Assembly (NCBI RefSeq): GCF_001580015.1
Contig: NZ_LSZQ01000042.1
Location: 34,743 to 98,742 of the forward strand
Direction of reading: 5' to 3'
Source of the DNA: Cephaloticoccus primus
GTDB lineage: Bacteria; Verrucomicrobiota; Verrucomicrobiia; Opitutales; Opitutaceae
DNA: 64,000 bases
Shown in pieces: positions 31,537 through 41,018 of the stretch; position 1 is the first letter of the stretch, and each line of letters starts with the position of its first letter. A model generated the notes under the pieces. That model saw nothing but the letters and a program-made list of their open reading frames with translations. It did no database searches and was not told where the DNA came from. The position numbers and the translations under genes were made by a program.

Positions 31537-31907
31537 TTTTTGCGCCCCCCTTGGCGCCGCAAGACGTGACCGGAGGCGTGGAGCACCAGCTCAGCCTCCC
31601 GAACAGCGCATATTTTGCTCAATGAAGGTTCGTGACCTCACAGCCTCGCTGAGCTCAGGCCCATAACATCACGGCTGCGGAGGCGCAGTTTGGTTAAGAA
31701 ATGCGTGGACTTGTGCATTAAATGCGCAGTTTATAGAACACTCCAAGAGACCCGACCGTTCCCGTCTCCCGAGGGCGCCTCCCCTGAATCCCTTAAGCCA
31801 CGCAAGATAACCCAATTTATGGCAACTTTTTGCCGCTACATGCGCATTAATTTATACGTATTTTTGCTATCCATTTGGCATAAAAAGCTTATCCCTCTCC
31901 CCCAACA
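31537..31907. other. Gene-free region upstream of the PEP-CTERM gene
   Basis: No convincing ORF or RNA gene in 371 bp. The last 100 bp are markedly AT-rich against a GC-rich background and hold the best promoter candidate of the region (31830-31858). It ends in a pyrimidine-rich leader, CCCTCTCCCCCAAC, directly before the ATG. Confidence 0.6.
31830..31858 (+). promoter_or_regulatory. Candidate sigma-70-type promoter for the PEP-CTERM protein
   Basis: TTGCCG, a 17-bp spacer, then TATACG: each hexamer matches consensus at four of six positions with ideal spacing. It lies in an AT-rich stretch about 50 bp before the ATG at 31908. Assigned by eye only. Confidence 0.35.
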
Positions 31908-34900
31908 ATGAATGTGAACGCCAAGCCAGCCCAGCGAGATTCGAGGGGCGATTTCCGCCCACTCTCCACCGATAGCACGTTTAGCATAGGCTCCCCACGG
32001 GCCCGCATATCGACCTGCGGGCTTTTTTTAGCGCTCGGGATTGGACTCGGGCTGCCCGGGGCGGCGCGCGCGCAGCTCCTCATCATCCCGCCCGGCGTTT
32101 ACCAGTGGGATGGCGGGGCAGGGACGCAGAGCTGGGGCGACGCGGCCAACTGGTCTCACGCCAATGCAGCCAACGACAACCAGGTGCCGCCTTCTGATGC
32201 GGCTGCGTTCTTCGATGCGCTCTCCAGCTTCGGAGCCGATCCCGACGCGCGCGAAGAAATCTCCGTCTTGGGCGACACCTCGATTGGCTCGCTCTGGTTT
32301 GGTGCGCACAACAACGGCCCGGCCTACACCCTATCGAGCACCGGCAAACTCACACTCGGCGAAGGTGTGGCGAACCAGGGAAACCTCATCGGCGTGGTCG
32401 ACTGGTATCGCTCGCGCGAGACGCGGATCTTCGCGCCCACGATCTCGCTGCACAACTCAGCCCCCAACACCGTGCGGATCAGTAACCAGAGCATGGCGGG
32501 GCTCCTGATCGGGGGCGGCCCCGGCGATTCCAGCAGCACCTTCGACCTCGGCTCGCATACGCTCCAGATCCGCGGCGGCTCCATGACCCACATCGCCTCC
32601 TCCCTCACCGGCACGGGGCGGATCGATGTCGAGACAGGCAGGACGCAGCTCATCCTCAACGCCGATAACTCCGGCTGGACTGACGGTTCGCTCAATATCG
32701 CCGGTCACGCGATTGCCGTGATCAAACACAGCGGCGCGCTGGGAGAGAACATCACTGTAAACGAGCACAGTCGTTCTTCATTGCCTGGGTGGGACCATGG
32801 GACGCTGATGCTTCGCCCGACGATTACTGCGGATGGGGAAGGCCTAAGCGGCCTGACCGTCTCGCCCAAGGAGATCTTCGTCTACAGCCAAGGAGCGGGG
32901 CGTGCCACTAACATAAATCCCAATTCTGGTAACTACGGAAAAATCGGTAGTGGGACTGGGGGACTTTACAATGATGGTGGAAACAACACGATCACTTCGG
33001 ATATTAAGGGTGGGGGTGGTTCTATAGGAGGGAATTACTTCTATTCGCGCTCCGGAAATTTGAAGCTAACGGGGAGGATCAGACTTGATGGTAATTTTAC
33101 CAAAGAAGGATGGGGGACGATTACCCTGACCCGTGGCCTAAACCCGAATTTCGGGTATGAGGCTCCAGACTCGGGTAATACGTGGTCTGTGGGTATTTTT
33201 CTTAATAAGGGAGAGTTGCGAATCGAGGAGACTCACTGGGCGCTGTTTGGCGGTTTTGGCACATCGTATCTCTCACCGACCGGTTCGTATATCCCGCTGG
33301 ATAATATGTCTCCAACACTGTATTTTACTGGCGGTGTGCTTGGGCTGGGGGTGGATACACACTTTAATCGCAAGGTCGGCGACGGGATAGGCGCCAGGTT
33401 CGGCGGTTCTTACAATGGTAATAGTACAACTATTATCGAAGCAGCCAACGTTTACTGGGGCGGTAGAGGTGGGTTTATCGCACGGGGCGGGATTCGGACC
33501 GTCGAGCTGACCTTGGATAAGGGAGGCTACATTCCAGACCCGAATGACTCGACAAAGCTGGTAAAAAACTGGGAGCTCGGCGGGACGCTCAACTGGCACA
33601 AGGGCGGCTTCATGGGCGCATGGGAGGGGAGAGCTGTATTCGGAGGGAGCAACACCAACCGGAAATTGGGCGGGCCGCTTGTCCTCGGCTCGGATAGTTA
33701 CGAAAACTACCTCATCTGGAAAAACCCGATCTACTTTGGGAATCGCAATCAGTTTCAAAGTGAACTGGACGTCTTCCAGACTGATGCAGGGCTGAGCTAT
33801 TCCTTCTATGCCCCAGGACGTGCCATTGAGGTGCAGGAGGGCGTGGCCGAAATGCAGGGCAAGTTGAGCGGCGAGGGCTTCGATCTTGTTAAGCGGGGGA
33901 AGGGCCTCCTGCGGCTGACGAGTACCGAGTCCAACTATGAGCGCCAGTTTTACGCGAAAGATAATGTGTATCAGGGCGGCCATACCATTATCGAAGCAGG
34001 AGCGCTCCAGGGTGCGACCAACAACCTGGACTTCAGCAATGTCATCCTCTCGGACGGCGTCTACATGCCGAACACGGCGAACTTGACGAGCGTCCCCGGC
34101 CTCGGTCGCCTCTTCAACGTCACACTCGGCACCGGCACGGGACAGTTCCGGTGGATGGCTTCAACGGGCACCGGCGGTGTCTCAATCTCACGCGGCGGCG
34201 GTTTCGCCGCAGGCGAGCAGGACACTGTGATCCGGATCGGCACTTCGACCACAGCACTAAATTGGGGCACGGGCGGCACCCAGCACTTCCTCACCAGCGG
34301 AGCCGAGCTGATCCTCGGCCACTACCTGTCTGGCGCCACGCTCACTTGGGACAAGGCACTCACGCTGAAAGGCAACGACATCCAGACGCTCCGCGTCATC
34401 CGGGGGCGAAAGAACATCGATTTCGATGCCGTGCTCACTCAAAAAATCACCGCTACCGAAGGCCTTAATGCCGGACTCCGCATCGTGGGCGATATATACG
34501 ACAAGGGGACATACGATATAAATGAAGATATGCACAATGGCCGGGTCGCCCTGCGCAACGGTGACAATGAGCTCAACAACCTCATCATCTCGGGGGCCAG
34601 TGCTACGCTTGACCGCGCAGGGAAAATCTCGGGTGCGACTCATGTCCTCGTCGATCAAGGCGGCACACTCACGCTCGATAATCGCTCGCAGAGCGTCGCC
34701 AACCGACTGGCGACAAACTCCACCCTTGAGCTCGATGCGGGTAACTTTCGCTACCTCAAGCGCACCAGCGGCAGTGACGTAGCTGGCGCAAATACCCTCG
34801 GCACGCTCAAACTCTCCGGCGGCGCCAACACCATATCGACCGACTCGGTGCTCAACTTCGGCGGGCTGGAGCGGGTAAATGAGCGTACCACGCTCAACTT

Positions 34901-36098
34901 GGGAGGCGAAGGAGGGTTTCTTCCCGGCTCTGGCCCGATACTGGCGTTTTCCGGATCAAGCGCAACCTACCTCGAATGGCTGACTGTCGGCGGTACCGAT
35001 TGGGCCGTTGGTAACGGCAGCGGCCAATGGAGCCGGATGACTGGCTACACCAGTAACCTCAACGGAGGTGCCACTAGCCACGCCCGTATCGCCAACAACA
35101 ACGCCACAGTTTCTCAAAACCGCAGCATCCGCTCGCTCGCCTTGGCGGGCACCGGCTCGGTGACGATCAACTCGGGGCGGACGCTCACTGTCGGCTCCGG
35201 CGGTCTGCTCTTCACCTCCTCCAATGCCTTGTCCACTCCCTCAATTCTGGGCAGCGGCTCCTTGGCGACGTCGGGTGGGAACGCGTTCTACGCGCACGTT
35301 TTCTCCCCGGTGGCGAACGTCTCCGCCACCTTTACCGGAGGGAAGGATTTGGTAAAAACCGGATCGGGCACGCTCTCGCTCACGGGTGGCGGAATGCACA
35401 GCTTCAACGACGTTTACGTTCACGAAGGCCGGCTGGAGCTCAACCTCGGGAGTAGCGGCAGATTTAACGCCAGCGGTAAAATCTACGTCGGCGACCGCTC
35501 GGGGACAGACGTTCTCCGGCTGCCGCAATTTGATAACCAGATTAACAGGAATGCCCACGTCGTCCTGCGTGGCGGCGATTACGGCGCGGGCGTCCTCGAG
35601 TTTGCGCTCAAGCCAGCGGGCTTGCCCGGCACGACCGCCTTTGAGGGGACGACGCACCGGATCGGCACACTGGAAGTCCAAGGCTTTGGGGTAATCGACT
35701 TCCGCGGCGGCGAAGTCGGCCATGCCAACTACCTGTACATCGACGAACTGATCATTGAGTTCGGCTCAAAGCTCGCTGTCCGCAACTGGTTTGAAGGTGA
35801 AGACTTCCTCCTCGTCCACCGCTCCAAAGCGGATGAATACACCTACGCCGCCTCCAACCCAATGGATGTGGGGATCATTGGGAACTCTCACCAGCGCATT
35901 TACTTTGAGGGCTACGAAGGTGTACTCCTCTTCCTCAACCACTACGACGAAGACTACTACGAAATCACGCCCTTCCCGCGCGCCAAAGCCACCTACCTCC
36001 CCGAGCCGAGCACCTACGGCGCCCTCCTCGGCACCCTCGGCCTCGGCCTGTTTTTCTACCGCCAAAAACGCCGAAAAAAATCTCGCCCGTCCCAGTGA
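31908..36098 (+). CDS. PEP-CTERM-anchored protein with autotransporter-associated beta-strand repeats
   Basis: A 1396-aa exported surface protein. The signal region is extended: about 36 polar residues precede the hydrophobic core (CGLFLALGIGLGLPGA), with likely cleavage after ARA. The body is a long, Gly/Asn/Thr/Ser-rich beta-helix-like passenger. It has repeat units such as GKDLVKTGSGTLSLTGG, KRGKGLLRLTSTES and KEGWGTITLTRG, typical of autotransporter-associated beta-strand repeats. There is no C-terminal beta-barrel. Instead it ends with LPEPSTYGALLGTLGLGLFF and a basic tail YRQKRRKKSR, a PEP-CTERM sorting signal processed by an exosortase encoded elsewhere. The middle part (about 32.9-33.5 kb) is less GC-rich than the flanks. 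Role unknown; likely cell-surface or matrix. Confidence 0.92.
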   Translation: MNVNAKPAQRDSRGDFRPLSTDSTFSIGSPRARISTCGLFLALGIGLGLPGAARAQLLIIPPGVYQWDGGAGTQSWGDAANWSHANAANDNQVPPSDAAAFFDALSSFGADPDAREEISVLGDTSIGSLWFGAHNNGPAYTLSSTGKLTLGEGVANQGNLIGVVDWYRSRETRIFAPTISLHNSAPNTVRISNQSMAGLLIGGGPGDSSSTFDLGSHTLQIRGGSMTHIASSLTGTGRIDVETGRTQLILNADNSGWTDGSLNIAGHAIAVIKHSGALGENITVNEHSRSSLPGWDHGTLMLRPTITADGEGLSGLTVSPKEIFVYSQGAGRATNINPNSGNYGKIGSGTGGLYNDGGNNTITSDIKGGGGSIGGNYFYSRSGNLKLTGRIRLDGNFTKEGWGTITLTRGLNPNFGYEAPDSGNTWSVGIFLNKGELRIEETHWALFGGFGTSYLSPTGSYIPLDNMSPTLYFTGGVLGLGVDTHFNRKVGDGIGARFGGSYNGNSTTIIEAANVYWGGRGGFIARGGIRTVELTLDKGGYIPDPNDSTKLVKNWELGGTLNWHKGGFMGAWEGRAVFGGSNTNRKLGGPLVLGSDSYENYLIWKNPIYFGNRNQFQSELDVFQTDAGLSYSFYAPGRAIEVQEGVAEMQGKLSGEGFDLVKRGKGLLRLTSTESNYERQFYAKDNVYQGGHTIIEAGALQGATNNLDFSNVILSDGVYMPNTANLTSVPGLGRLFNVTLGTGTGQFRWMASTGTGGVSISRGGGFAAGEQDTVIRIGTSTTALNWGTGGTQHFLTSGAELILGHYLSGATLTWDKALTLKGNDIQTLRVIRGRKNIDFDAVLTQKITATEGLNAGLRIVGDIYDKGTYDINEDMHNGRVALRNGDNELNNLIISGASATLDRAGKISGATHVLVDQGGTLTLDNRSQSVANRLATNSTLELDAGNFRYLKRTSGSDVAGANTLGTLKLSGGANTISTDSVLNFGGLERVNERTTLNLGGEGGFLPGSGPILAFSGSSATYLEWLTVGGTDWAVGNGSGQWSRMTGYTSNLNGGATSHARIANNNATVSQNRSIRSLALAGTGSVTINSGRTLTVGSGGLLFTSSNALSTPSILGSGSLATSGGNAFYAHVFSPVANVSATFTGGKDLVKTGSGTLSLTGGGMHSFNDVYVHEGRLELNLGSSGRFNASGKIYVGDRSGTDVLRLPQFDNQINRNAHVVLRGGDYGAGVLEFALKPAGLPGTTAFEGTTHRIGTLEVQGFGVIDFRGGEVGHANYLYIDELIIEFGSKLAVRNWFEGEDFLLVHRSKADEYTYAASNPMDVGIIGNSHQRIYFEGYEGVLLFLNHYDEDYYEITPFPRAKATYLPEPSTYGALLGTLGLGLFFYRQKRRKKSRPSQ

Positions 36099-36245
36099 GG
36101 TATCACGGGGTGTCCCCTGATGTAGCGGGTGAGCCAATCGGGACTGGTGTTTAAAATACTTGTGACGGGGAGAGGTGGGTATCTTCTTCCATAACCTGTG
36201 AAGAAGTTATTCCTTATATTTTTCTGCGAATAAAAGCAGTGAAAA

Positions 36246-36276
36246 AAGTGCACAGGCCGCTGCGACCTGTGCACTT
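36246..36276 (-). terminator. Rho-independent terminator of phosphodiester-glycosidase paralog 3
   Basis: An 11-bp perfect stem, AAGTGCACAGG/CCTGTGCACTT, with a 9-nt loop. On the reverse strand it is followed by a run of T residues (the plus strand reads GAAAAAAG before the stem). It lies about 50 bp past the reverse-strand stop at 36326, the expected position. It could also slow transcription leaving the PEP-CTERM gene, although the plus-strand side has no T-run. Confidence 0.8.
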
Positions 36277-36325
36277 GAACAGTATGCAGTATGACTAATT
36301 TTAGTTTCCTGGAATGAAACACTGA

Positions 36326-37819
36326 TCAGTCTTCATCATCGACGATCAGCACCATATCTCCTACCCAACGATTATCATCGTAAGGCGTGATCATGTGAAA
36401 TTCGGGGTCTTGGCCCATGACCTTGCCATCAATGACCATAATACTGGAGAAAACACCGTCATCCAGATTGGCTGCATTGATAAGCCCGAGATGGTTCGCT
36501 AGCTTCTGCATTTGGTAAAGAGTAACCCCAAAACGCCCCCCATGGCTTGCTATCCGATTTACTGAAGTTCCGTCCACGTAGATCAGGTAAAACTTTCCAT
36601 CGGCAGATTGCCCAAGTGCTGTACGCGTATGAAAATCTAGATGATAAAAGGGCTCGGGCATTGGAGAGTTTTCGCCGTCTTGAACAAGGGCTGGTGTCGC
36701 GAGCCAAGCATTGAGACCTGGTCGGCCTGGTATGTTTAAGTCCAACTCCACGGGGCCCGCAGCCGCTGCCTCCTTAAGGATTTTCTGTTTCTCTCCTGTT
36801 GCCAAAATGAGTGGGCCTCCGCTTTCAATAAAGTAACCATCATACAGATAACCATCTTCACCAATTTGCATCTTGAGGAGGGGGATTTTATGCGTGCCAT
36901 GAGAGAGAGGCGCGCTCTCAGCCACCATTGTATCCATCGCAATAAGCTCATCTTTACCGGGCTCAGGCATGCGGTCAATACCGTCGATCGTTATGCTTTT
37001 CTTGCCTCCAGCCCACTTGAACACAGGCATCGGAAACAAACTCCTCTTATCTATCATGGTCTCAATCTCACCGTTGCCCTTGTTGTCGAGATAGAAGTTA
37101 CTGCGCCATGAGTCTGGGTTGTACGGATCTGGCTCGTGGTGCCACTTACCTTCGGTAATAGAGATAGCTGTGGGCACACCCGCTATTTCATTAATTGAGT
37201 GCTCGAAATAAGCACCGTTGGTCGCTACTACTGCATTACGCCGACGCGCCACTTCCAAGGGCGTTTGGCGCAGTGCCGTGCGAGACCACTCACTAATGAC
37301 CTTCCCTCGATATTTTTTGGGGTCAACGACCACTATATCAATAGACCACGGGCCATGATTCCAAGTAGGGGAAAAAGTCGGGCTACCAATGAAGGGGGTG
37401 CGAATGGATAATTTGCGCCCAGCCTGCCTAGCTTCCTCCCGGGTCTCAAATTCACCGGCAAATAAGACGTAATATGTGCCCAATGGACTCTCAAACGTAT
37501 GCTCCCGAACCTTATAGCCCGCTTGGGTAAGCGCCTGCTCAAATGGAGCCAAGGTGGAACGGTCAAGCGAGTGACTACTCTGAAACGCTACCTTTGGAGG
37601 GCCATCCTTGGGCCACGCTCCGCGTTCGATGTGTACGTGGGTCAGGCCTGGGCGGAGCTCCCTGATCGTGCGGGTTTCCTGAAGGTCATCTCGACCAATC
37701 GGGAGGGGGCCCGGGGGTAAAACGGCCTGCGCCGCGAACGGAGCAGCAAGCAGACCAAGTAAAAGGGCCGCCTTGGGAAATCCGGGTGTCCGGTAGTGAC
37801 TTATCTTATCCATTATCAT
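36326..37819 (-). CDS. Exported phosphodiester-glycosidase-family (NAGPA/DUF2233) protein, paralog 3
   Basis: A 497-aa divergent relative of the two tandem genes near 12-15 kb. Order is conserved: signal peptide (AALLLGLLAAPFAAQA), the RDDLQETRTIRELRPGLTHV block, a SPOR-like segment (YYVLFAGEFETREEA), then VVATNGAYFEH, SITEGKWHHEPD, DGIDRMPEPGKDELIAMD and LNIPGRPGLNAW. The signature NLDGGGST is changed to NLDDGVFSSIMVIDG, so one Gly is Asp and the loop is altered; activity is doubtful. Base composition is clearly less GC-rich than in paralogs 1 and 2, suggesting separate history or transfer. ATG at 37819 or 37813 both work. A strong terminator follows. Confidence 0.82.
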   Translation of the reverse strand: MIMDKISHYRTPGFPKAALLLGLLAAPFAAQAVLPPGPLPIGRDDLQETRTIRELRPGLTHVHIERGAWPKDGPPKVAFQSSHSLDRSTLAPFEQALTQAGYKVREHTFESPLGTYYVLFAGEFETREEARQAGRKLSIRTPFIGSPTFSPTWNHGPWSIDIVVVDPKKYRGKVISEWSRTALRQTPLEVARRRNAVVATNGAYFEHSINEIAGVPTAISITEGKWHHEPDPYNPDSWRSNFYLDNKGNGEIETMIDKRSLFPMPVFKWAGGKKSITIDGIDRMPEPGKDELIAMDTMVAESAPLSHGTHKIPLLKMQIGEDGYLYDGYFIESGGPLILATGEKQKILKEAAAAGPVELDLNIPGRPGLNAWLATPALVQDGENSPMPEPFYHLDFHTRTALGQSADGKFYLIYVDGTSVNRIASHGGRFGVTLYQMQKLANHLGLINAANLDDGVFSSIMVIDGKVMGQDPEFHMITPYDDNRWVGDMVLIVDDED

Positions 37820-38198
37820 TGGGATTAGGTTTATACAGGAGGGGAAAGGGGATGAGGTCGGTGCTTTTTTGCGTTTACCCAGCTCGACTTAACAGACCTT
37901 TTAAGAGACTTGATTTTAGCGCTTAAGCTCTTGATAAGCACGTACTCCTGAAAATTTCAGAGACAGGCGGAGCACGGTACGTGCCAGTGGGGGGATGGGG
38001 AAAAGCGAAAAACTGAGGAACCAAGAAAGCCAACGGCTAGGAAATGTGGGGCGAAATCCGAAATGCAATACTCTTCTACCTCATAGTCCAGTTCGCCCCT
38101 TCGCGGAGGCGGCGAGGAAAACTCACCTGTATGCCTTCCCGGCAATCCGACAGGAAAAGTTCAAGGCCGCTTGCCCGCCAGTCCGGCCTTGGTAAACT
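37820..38198. other. Gene-free region between phosphodiester-glycosidase paralog 3 and tRNA-Ala
   Basis: No credible ORF. The part next to paralog 3 is AT-richer, holds a small palindrome CTGAAA-A-TTTCAG near 37948-37960, and ends (reverse strand) in a pyrimidine-rich leader CATCCCCTTTCCCCTCCTG. The promoter of paralog 3 is presumably here, but no hexamer pair was convincing. The half nearest the tRNA gene shows nothing recognisable. Confidence 0.5.
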
Positions 38199-38274
38199 TG
38201 GTGGACCCTAGCGGGTTCGAACCGCTGACCTCCTCAATGCCATTGAGGCGCTCTTCCAACTGAGCTAAGAGCCC
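38199..38274 (-). tRNA. tRNA-Ala, anticodon GGC
   Basis: A 76-nt cloverleaf on the reverse strand. The acceptor GGGCTCT pairs with AGGGTCC and includes the G3-U70 wobble pair that identifies alanine tRNAs. The anticodon stem CCTCA/TGAGG encloses ATGGCAT, giving anticodon GGC. The T-loop is TTCGAAC and CCA is encoded. It is a lone tRNA, downstream of galE. Confidence 0.96.
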
Positions 38275-38389
38275 ATTCATCCAAGTGAAGGGCCGCTAAA
38301 ATCCAAGCTGGATGGATTATGGCAAGGCTTTTATCGGAGATTTTGAGCGTGGCGAGAGAAGGGGGACTCACTCGTGTGTGCGCCGTTTC

Positions 38390-39361
38390 TTACTGGGCGG
38401 AGTACCAGCGCCAGGCGGTTTCCACGATGGGTTCGATGGTGCTGAATTTGGGTGTCCAGTTGAGCTCGGATTTTGCCTTGCTGGAATCAGCGTAGAGGGC
38501 GGGGGGATCGCCCGCGCGGCGCGGCGCAAAATTGTGCGGGACGGGGCGACCGGAGACTTTTTCAATCGCGCGCAGGACTTCGAGGACGGAGCTGGGGGTG
38601 CCGGTGCCGAGGTTGTAAAAGAGGGCGGCACCGGGAGCGTCCAGTTTGGGGAAAACGGCGATGTGTGCGCGGCTCAGGTCGTCAACGTGTACGTAGTCGC
38701 GCAGACAGGTGCCGTCGGGAGTCGGGTAGTCGTTGCCGAAGACTTGCAGTGCGGGGCGGCGGCCTGTGGCGGCGTCAAAGGCGAGCGGGATGAGGTGCGT
38801 CTCGGGTTCGTGTTTTTCGCCGATGCTGCCGTCTTCGGCAGCGCCCGCGGCGTTGAAGTAGCGGAAGGCCGCGAAGCTGAGCCCGTGTGCGTGAGCGAGC
38901 GCCTTGAGTGCGTTCTCGATATCGAGTTTGCTCTGCCCGTAGGGGTTGATCGGTGCCTGTGGAGTGTCCTCGGTGATTGGCATTTTCTCGGGGATGCCGT
39001 AGGTCGCGCAGGTCGAGGAAAAGACGAATTTCTTGACGCCTGCATCGAGCATGGCGCGCAGCAGGTGGAGCGTGCCGACGACGTTGTTGAAGTAATACTT
39101 GAGCGGATCGGTGACGCTCTCGCCGACGTAGGCGTAGGCGGCGAAGTGCATGACAAGCTCGATCTTTTCCTCGCGCAATATGCGGCCCACGGTGGCTTCG
39201 TCGCCCAGGTCTGCCGTATAAAAGGGCAGGGTGGGCGGCACATCTTCGCGGTGTCCGTAGACGAGGTTGTCGAGCACCACGGGCGAGTGCCCGGCAGCGA
39301 CGAGTTGACGGACACAATGGCTGCCGATGTAGCCAGCTCCACCTATGACGAGAACTTTCAT
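38390..39361 (-). CDS. galE: UDP-glucose 4-epimerase
   Basis: A 323-aa SDR-family enzyme interconverting UDP-glucose and UDP-galactose (or the GlcNAc forms) for Leloir metabolism and envelope glycans. The NAD-binding loop GGAGYIGSHCVRQL starts at residue 6. FSSTCATYG carries the catalytic Ser/Thr and NPYGQSK the Tyr-x3-Lys pair. FRYFNAAGA and RDYVHVDDL are GalE landmarks. The ATG at 39361 places MKVLVIGGAG at the N-terminus; an in-frame upstream start at 39385 is less likely. It is divergent from the lipid operon, with 64 bp in between. Confidence 0.95.
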   Translation of the reverse strand: MKVLVIGGAGYIGSHCVRQLVAAGHSPVVLDNLVYGHREDVPPTLPFYTADLGDEATVGRILREEKIELVMHFAAYAYVGESVTDPLKYYFNNVVGTLHLLRAMLDAGVKKFVFSSTCATYGIPEKMPITEDTPQAPINPYGQSKLDIENALKALAHAHGLSFAAFRYFNAAGAAEDGSIGEKHEPETHLIPLAFDAATGRRPALQVFGNDYPTPDGTCLRDYVHVDDLSRAHIAVFPKLDAPGAALFYNLGTGTPSSVLEVLRAIEKVSGRPVPHNFAPRRAGDPPALYADSSKAKSELNWTPKFSTIEPIVETAWRWYSAQ

Positions 39362-39425
39362 GCGGTGAGCCTTGTATTGCGGCACTCACCGGATTGGCTA
39401 GCGCAATCCCCACCCACATTTTTGC

Positions 39426-40664
39426 ATGAAGCACGCACGCATCGTCATTACCGGCCTCGGCCTCACCGCGCCCAACGGCAATTCGCTCGCCGAATTTCGC
39501 CAAAACCTGCTCTCGGGCGTCGCCGGTATCGAGCGCCTGGACATCCGCTATGTGGGCGAGCAGCTCGCCGGGGTATGCCACTACGATCCGCTACGGTATC
39601 AGACTAAGAAGGAGCGGCGCGTAGGGACGCGGGCGGGCTCGATCTCGATCTACTGCGCGCGCGAGGCGCTGGCCGATAGCGGGGTGAATTTCGCCGCAGC
39701 GGATAAGGACCGCATCGGCATCTACATCGGCTGCACGGAGCACGGTAATGTGGAGACGGAGAACGAGATCTATAACATCTCGCAGTTTGGCTACGACACG
39801 AAGTATTGGTCGCACTACCACAACCCGCGCACGGTCGCCAATAACCCTGCGGGCGAGGCTTCGCTCAACCTCGGTGTGACCGGCCCCGTGTACACGATCG
39901 GGGCGGCTTGCGCGGCGGGAAACCTCGGGCTGATCCATGCCACGCAAATGCTGCGGCTGGGTGAGGTGGACTTCGCGATTTGCGGCGGCGTGAGCGAGAG
40001 CATCCACACCTTTGGGATTTTCGCGGGCTTCAAGAGCCAGAACGCACTCGCCAGCCACGCCGATCCGCACAAGGCCAGCCGCCCCTTCGACAAGGCGCGC
40101 AACGGGATCGTCGTCTCCGAAGGCGGCGCGCTTTTTACGCTGGAGCGGCTCGAAGATGCCCAGGCGCGCGGCGCCAAAATCTACGGCGAGATCGCGGGCT
40201 ACCACATCAACAGCGACGCCAGCGACTACGTACTGCCCAACCCCGCGCGCCAAACCCAGTGCGTGCAAAAAGCAATCGCGCACGCGGGCCTGCGCGCCGC
40301 CGATATCCACATCGTCAACACGCATGCGACCTCGACTCCGCTTGGCGACATCCAGGAGTGCGAGGCCATCCGCGCCGTCTTCGGCGAGGGCTGCCCGGAC
40401 ACTTACATCAACAACACGAAAAGCTACATCGGCCACTGCATGGGTGCGGCGGGCGCGCTGGAGCTCGCGGGAAATCTCCCCGCCTTCGACGACCTCACCG
40501 TGCACCCGACCATAAACGTGGACGAGCTCGACCCGGCCTGCGCGCTCCCGAACCTCGTCCTCAACGCGCCGCGCCGCGCCGCCCGCATCGATACGATCCT
40601 CAACAACTCTTTTGGCATGCTCGGGATAAATTCCGCGTTGATTGTGAAGCGCTTCGTGCCCTAG
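39426..40664 (+). CDS. Beta-ketoacyl-[ACP] synthase II-like condensing enzyme, lipid operon gene 1
   Basis: A 412-aa KAS with an intact Cys-His-His triad: Cys162 in GAACAAGNLG, His300 in NTHATSTPLGD and His337 in KSYIGHCMGAAGALE. SRPFDKARNGIVVSEGGALF is the usual FabF loop. It is clearly distinct from the housekeeping-like fabF near 22.5 kb. The segment around residues 108-135 (ENEIYNISQFGYDTKYW) departs from typical FabF and may shape the acyl pocket. It heads a run of eight same-strand genes with short gaps, followed by an ACP 51 bp downstream, so it probably elongates a dedicated acyl chain. There is no Shine-Dalgarno site before the ATG. Confidence 0.9.
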   Translation: MKHARIVITGLGLTAPNGNSLAEFRQNLLSGVAGIERLDIRYVGEQLAGVCHYDPLRYQTKKERRVGTRAGSISIYCAREALADSGVNFAAADKDRIGIYIGCTEHGNVETENEIYNISQFGYDTKYWSHYHNPRTVANNPAGEASLNLGVTGPVYTIGAACAAGNLGLIHATQMLRLGEVDFAICGGVSESIHTFGIFAGFKSQNALASHADPHKASRPFDKARNGIVVSEGGALFTLERLEDAQARGAKIYGEIAGYHINSDASDYVLPNPARQTQCVQKAIAHAGLRAADIHIVNTHATSTPLGDIQECEAIRAVFGEGCPDTYINNTKSYIGHCMGAAGALELAGNLPAFDDLTVHPTINVDELDPACALPNLVLNAPRRAARIDTILNNSFGMLGINSALIVKRFVP

Positions 40665-40715
40665 ATCGCCGCCCCTTGCACATCCCGCACGGCTCCCTCC
40701 ATCCCCTTTCCAATC

Positions 40716-40973
40716 ATGACAAAAGACGAATGTAAACAGGTGGTCATCAACATCATTGCGGACATCGCTCCCGATGAGGACTTGAGCAGCCTGAAGCCCG
40801 ATCTGCGCCTGCGCGACCAGCTTGAGCTCGATTCGATGGACTTCCTGGACATCGTCATGGAGCTGCGCAAGCAGCACGGCATCGAAGTGCCGGAAGCCGA
40901 TTACCCGCAGCTTGCCAGCCTCGATAGCTGCGCCGAGTACCTGACACCGAAGTTTGCCGCGTTGGGAAAATAA
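40716..40973 (+). CDS. Acyl carrier protein, lipid operon gene 2
   Basis: An 85-aa acidic four-helix carrier. The phosphopantetheine site is Ser40 in LELDSMDFLDIVMEL, where DSM replaces the more common DSL. The N-terminus (KQVVINIIADIAPDEDLSSL) is typical for ACPs serving specialised condensing enzymes. Its place between a KAS and two flavoproteins suggests the intermediates modified here stay bound to this carrier. The leader is pyrimidine-rich (CTCCCTCCATCCCCTTTCC). Confidence 0.93.
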   Translation: MTKDECKQVVINIIADIAPDEDLSSLKPDLRLRDQLELDSMDFLDIVMELRKQHGIEVPEADYPQLASLDSCAEYLTPKFAALGK

Positions 40974-41018
40974 TCCCACCCCGCGAGCCAACGGACGGGC
41001 GAGCCAGAGCACAAACCC

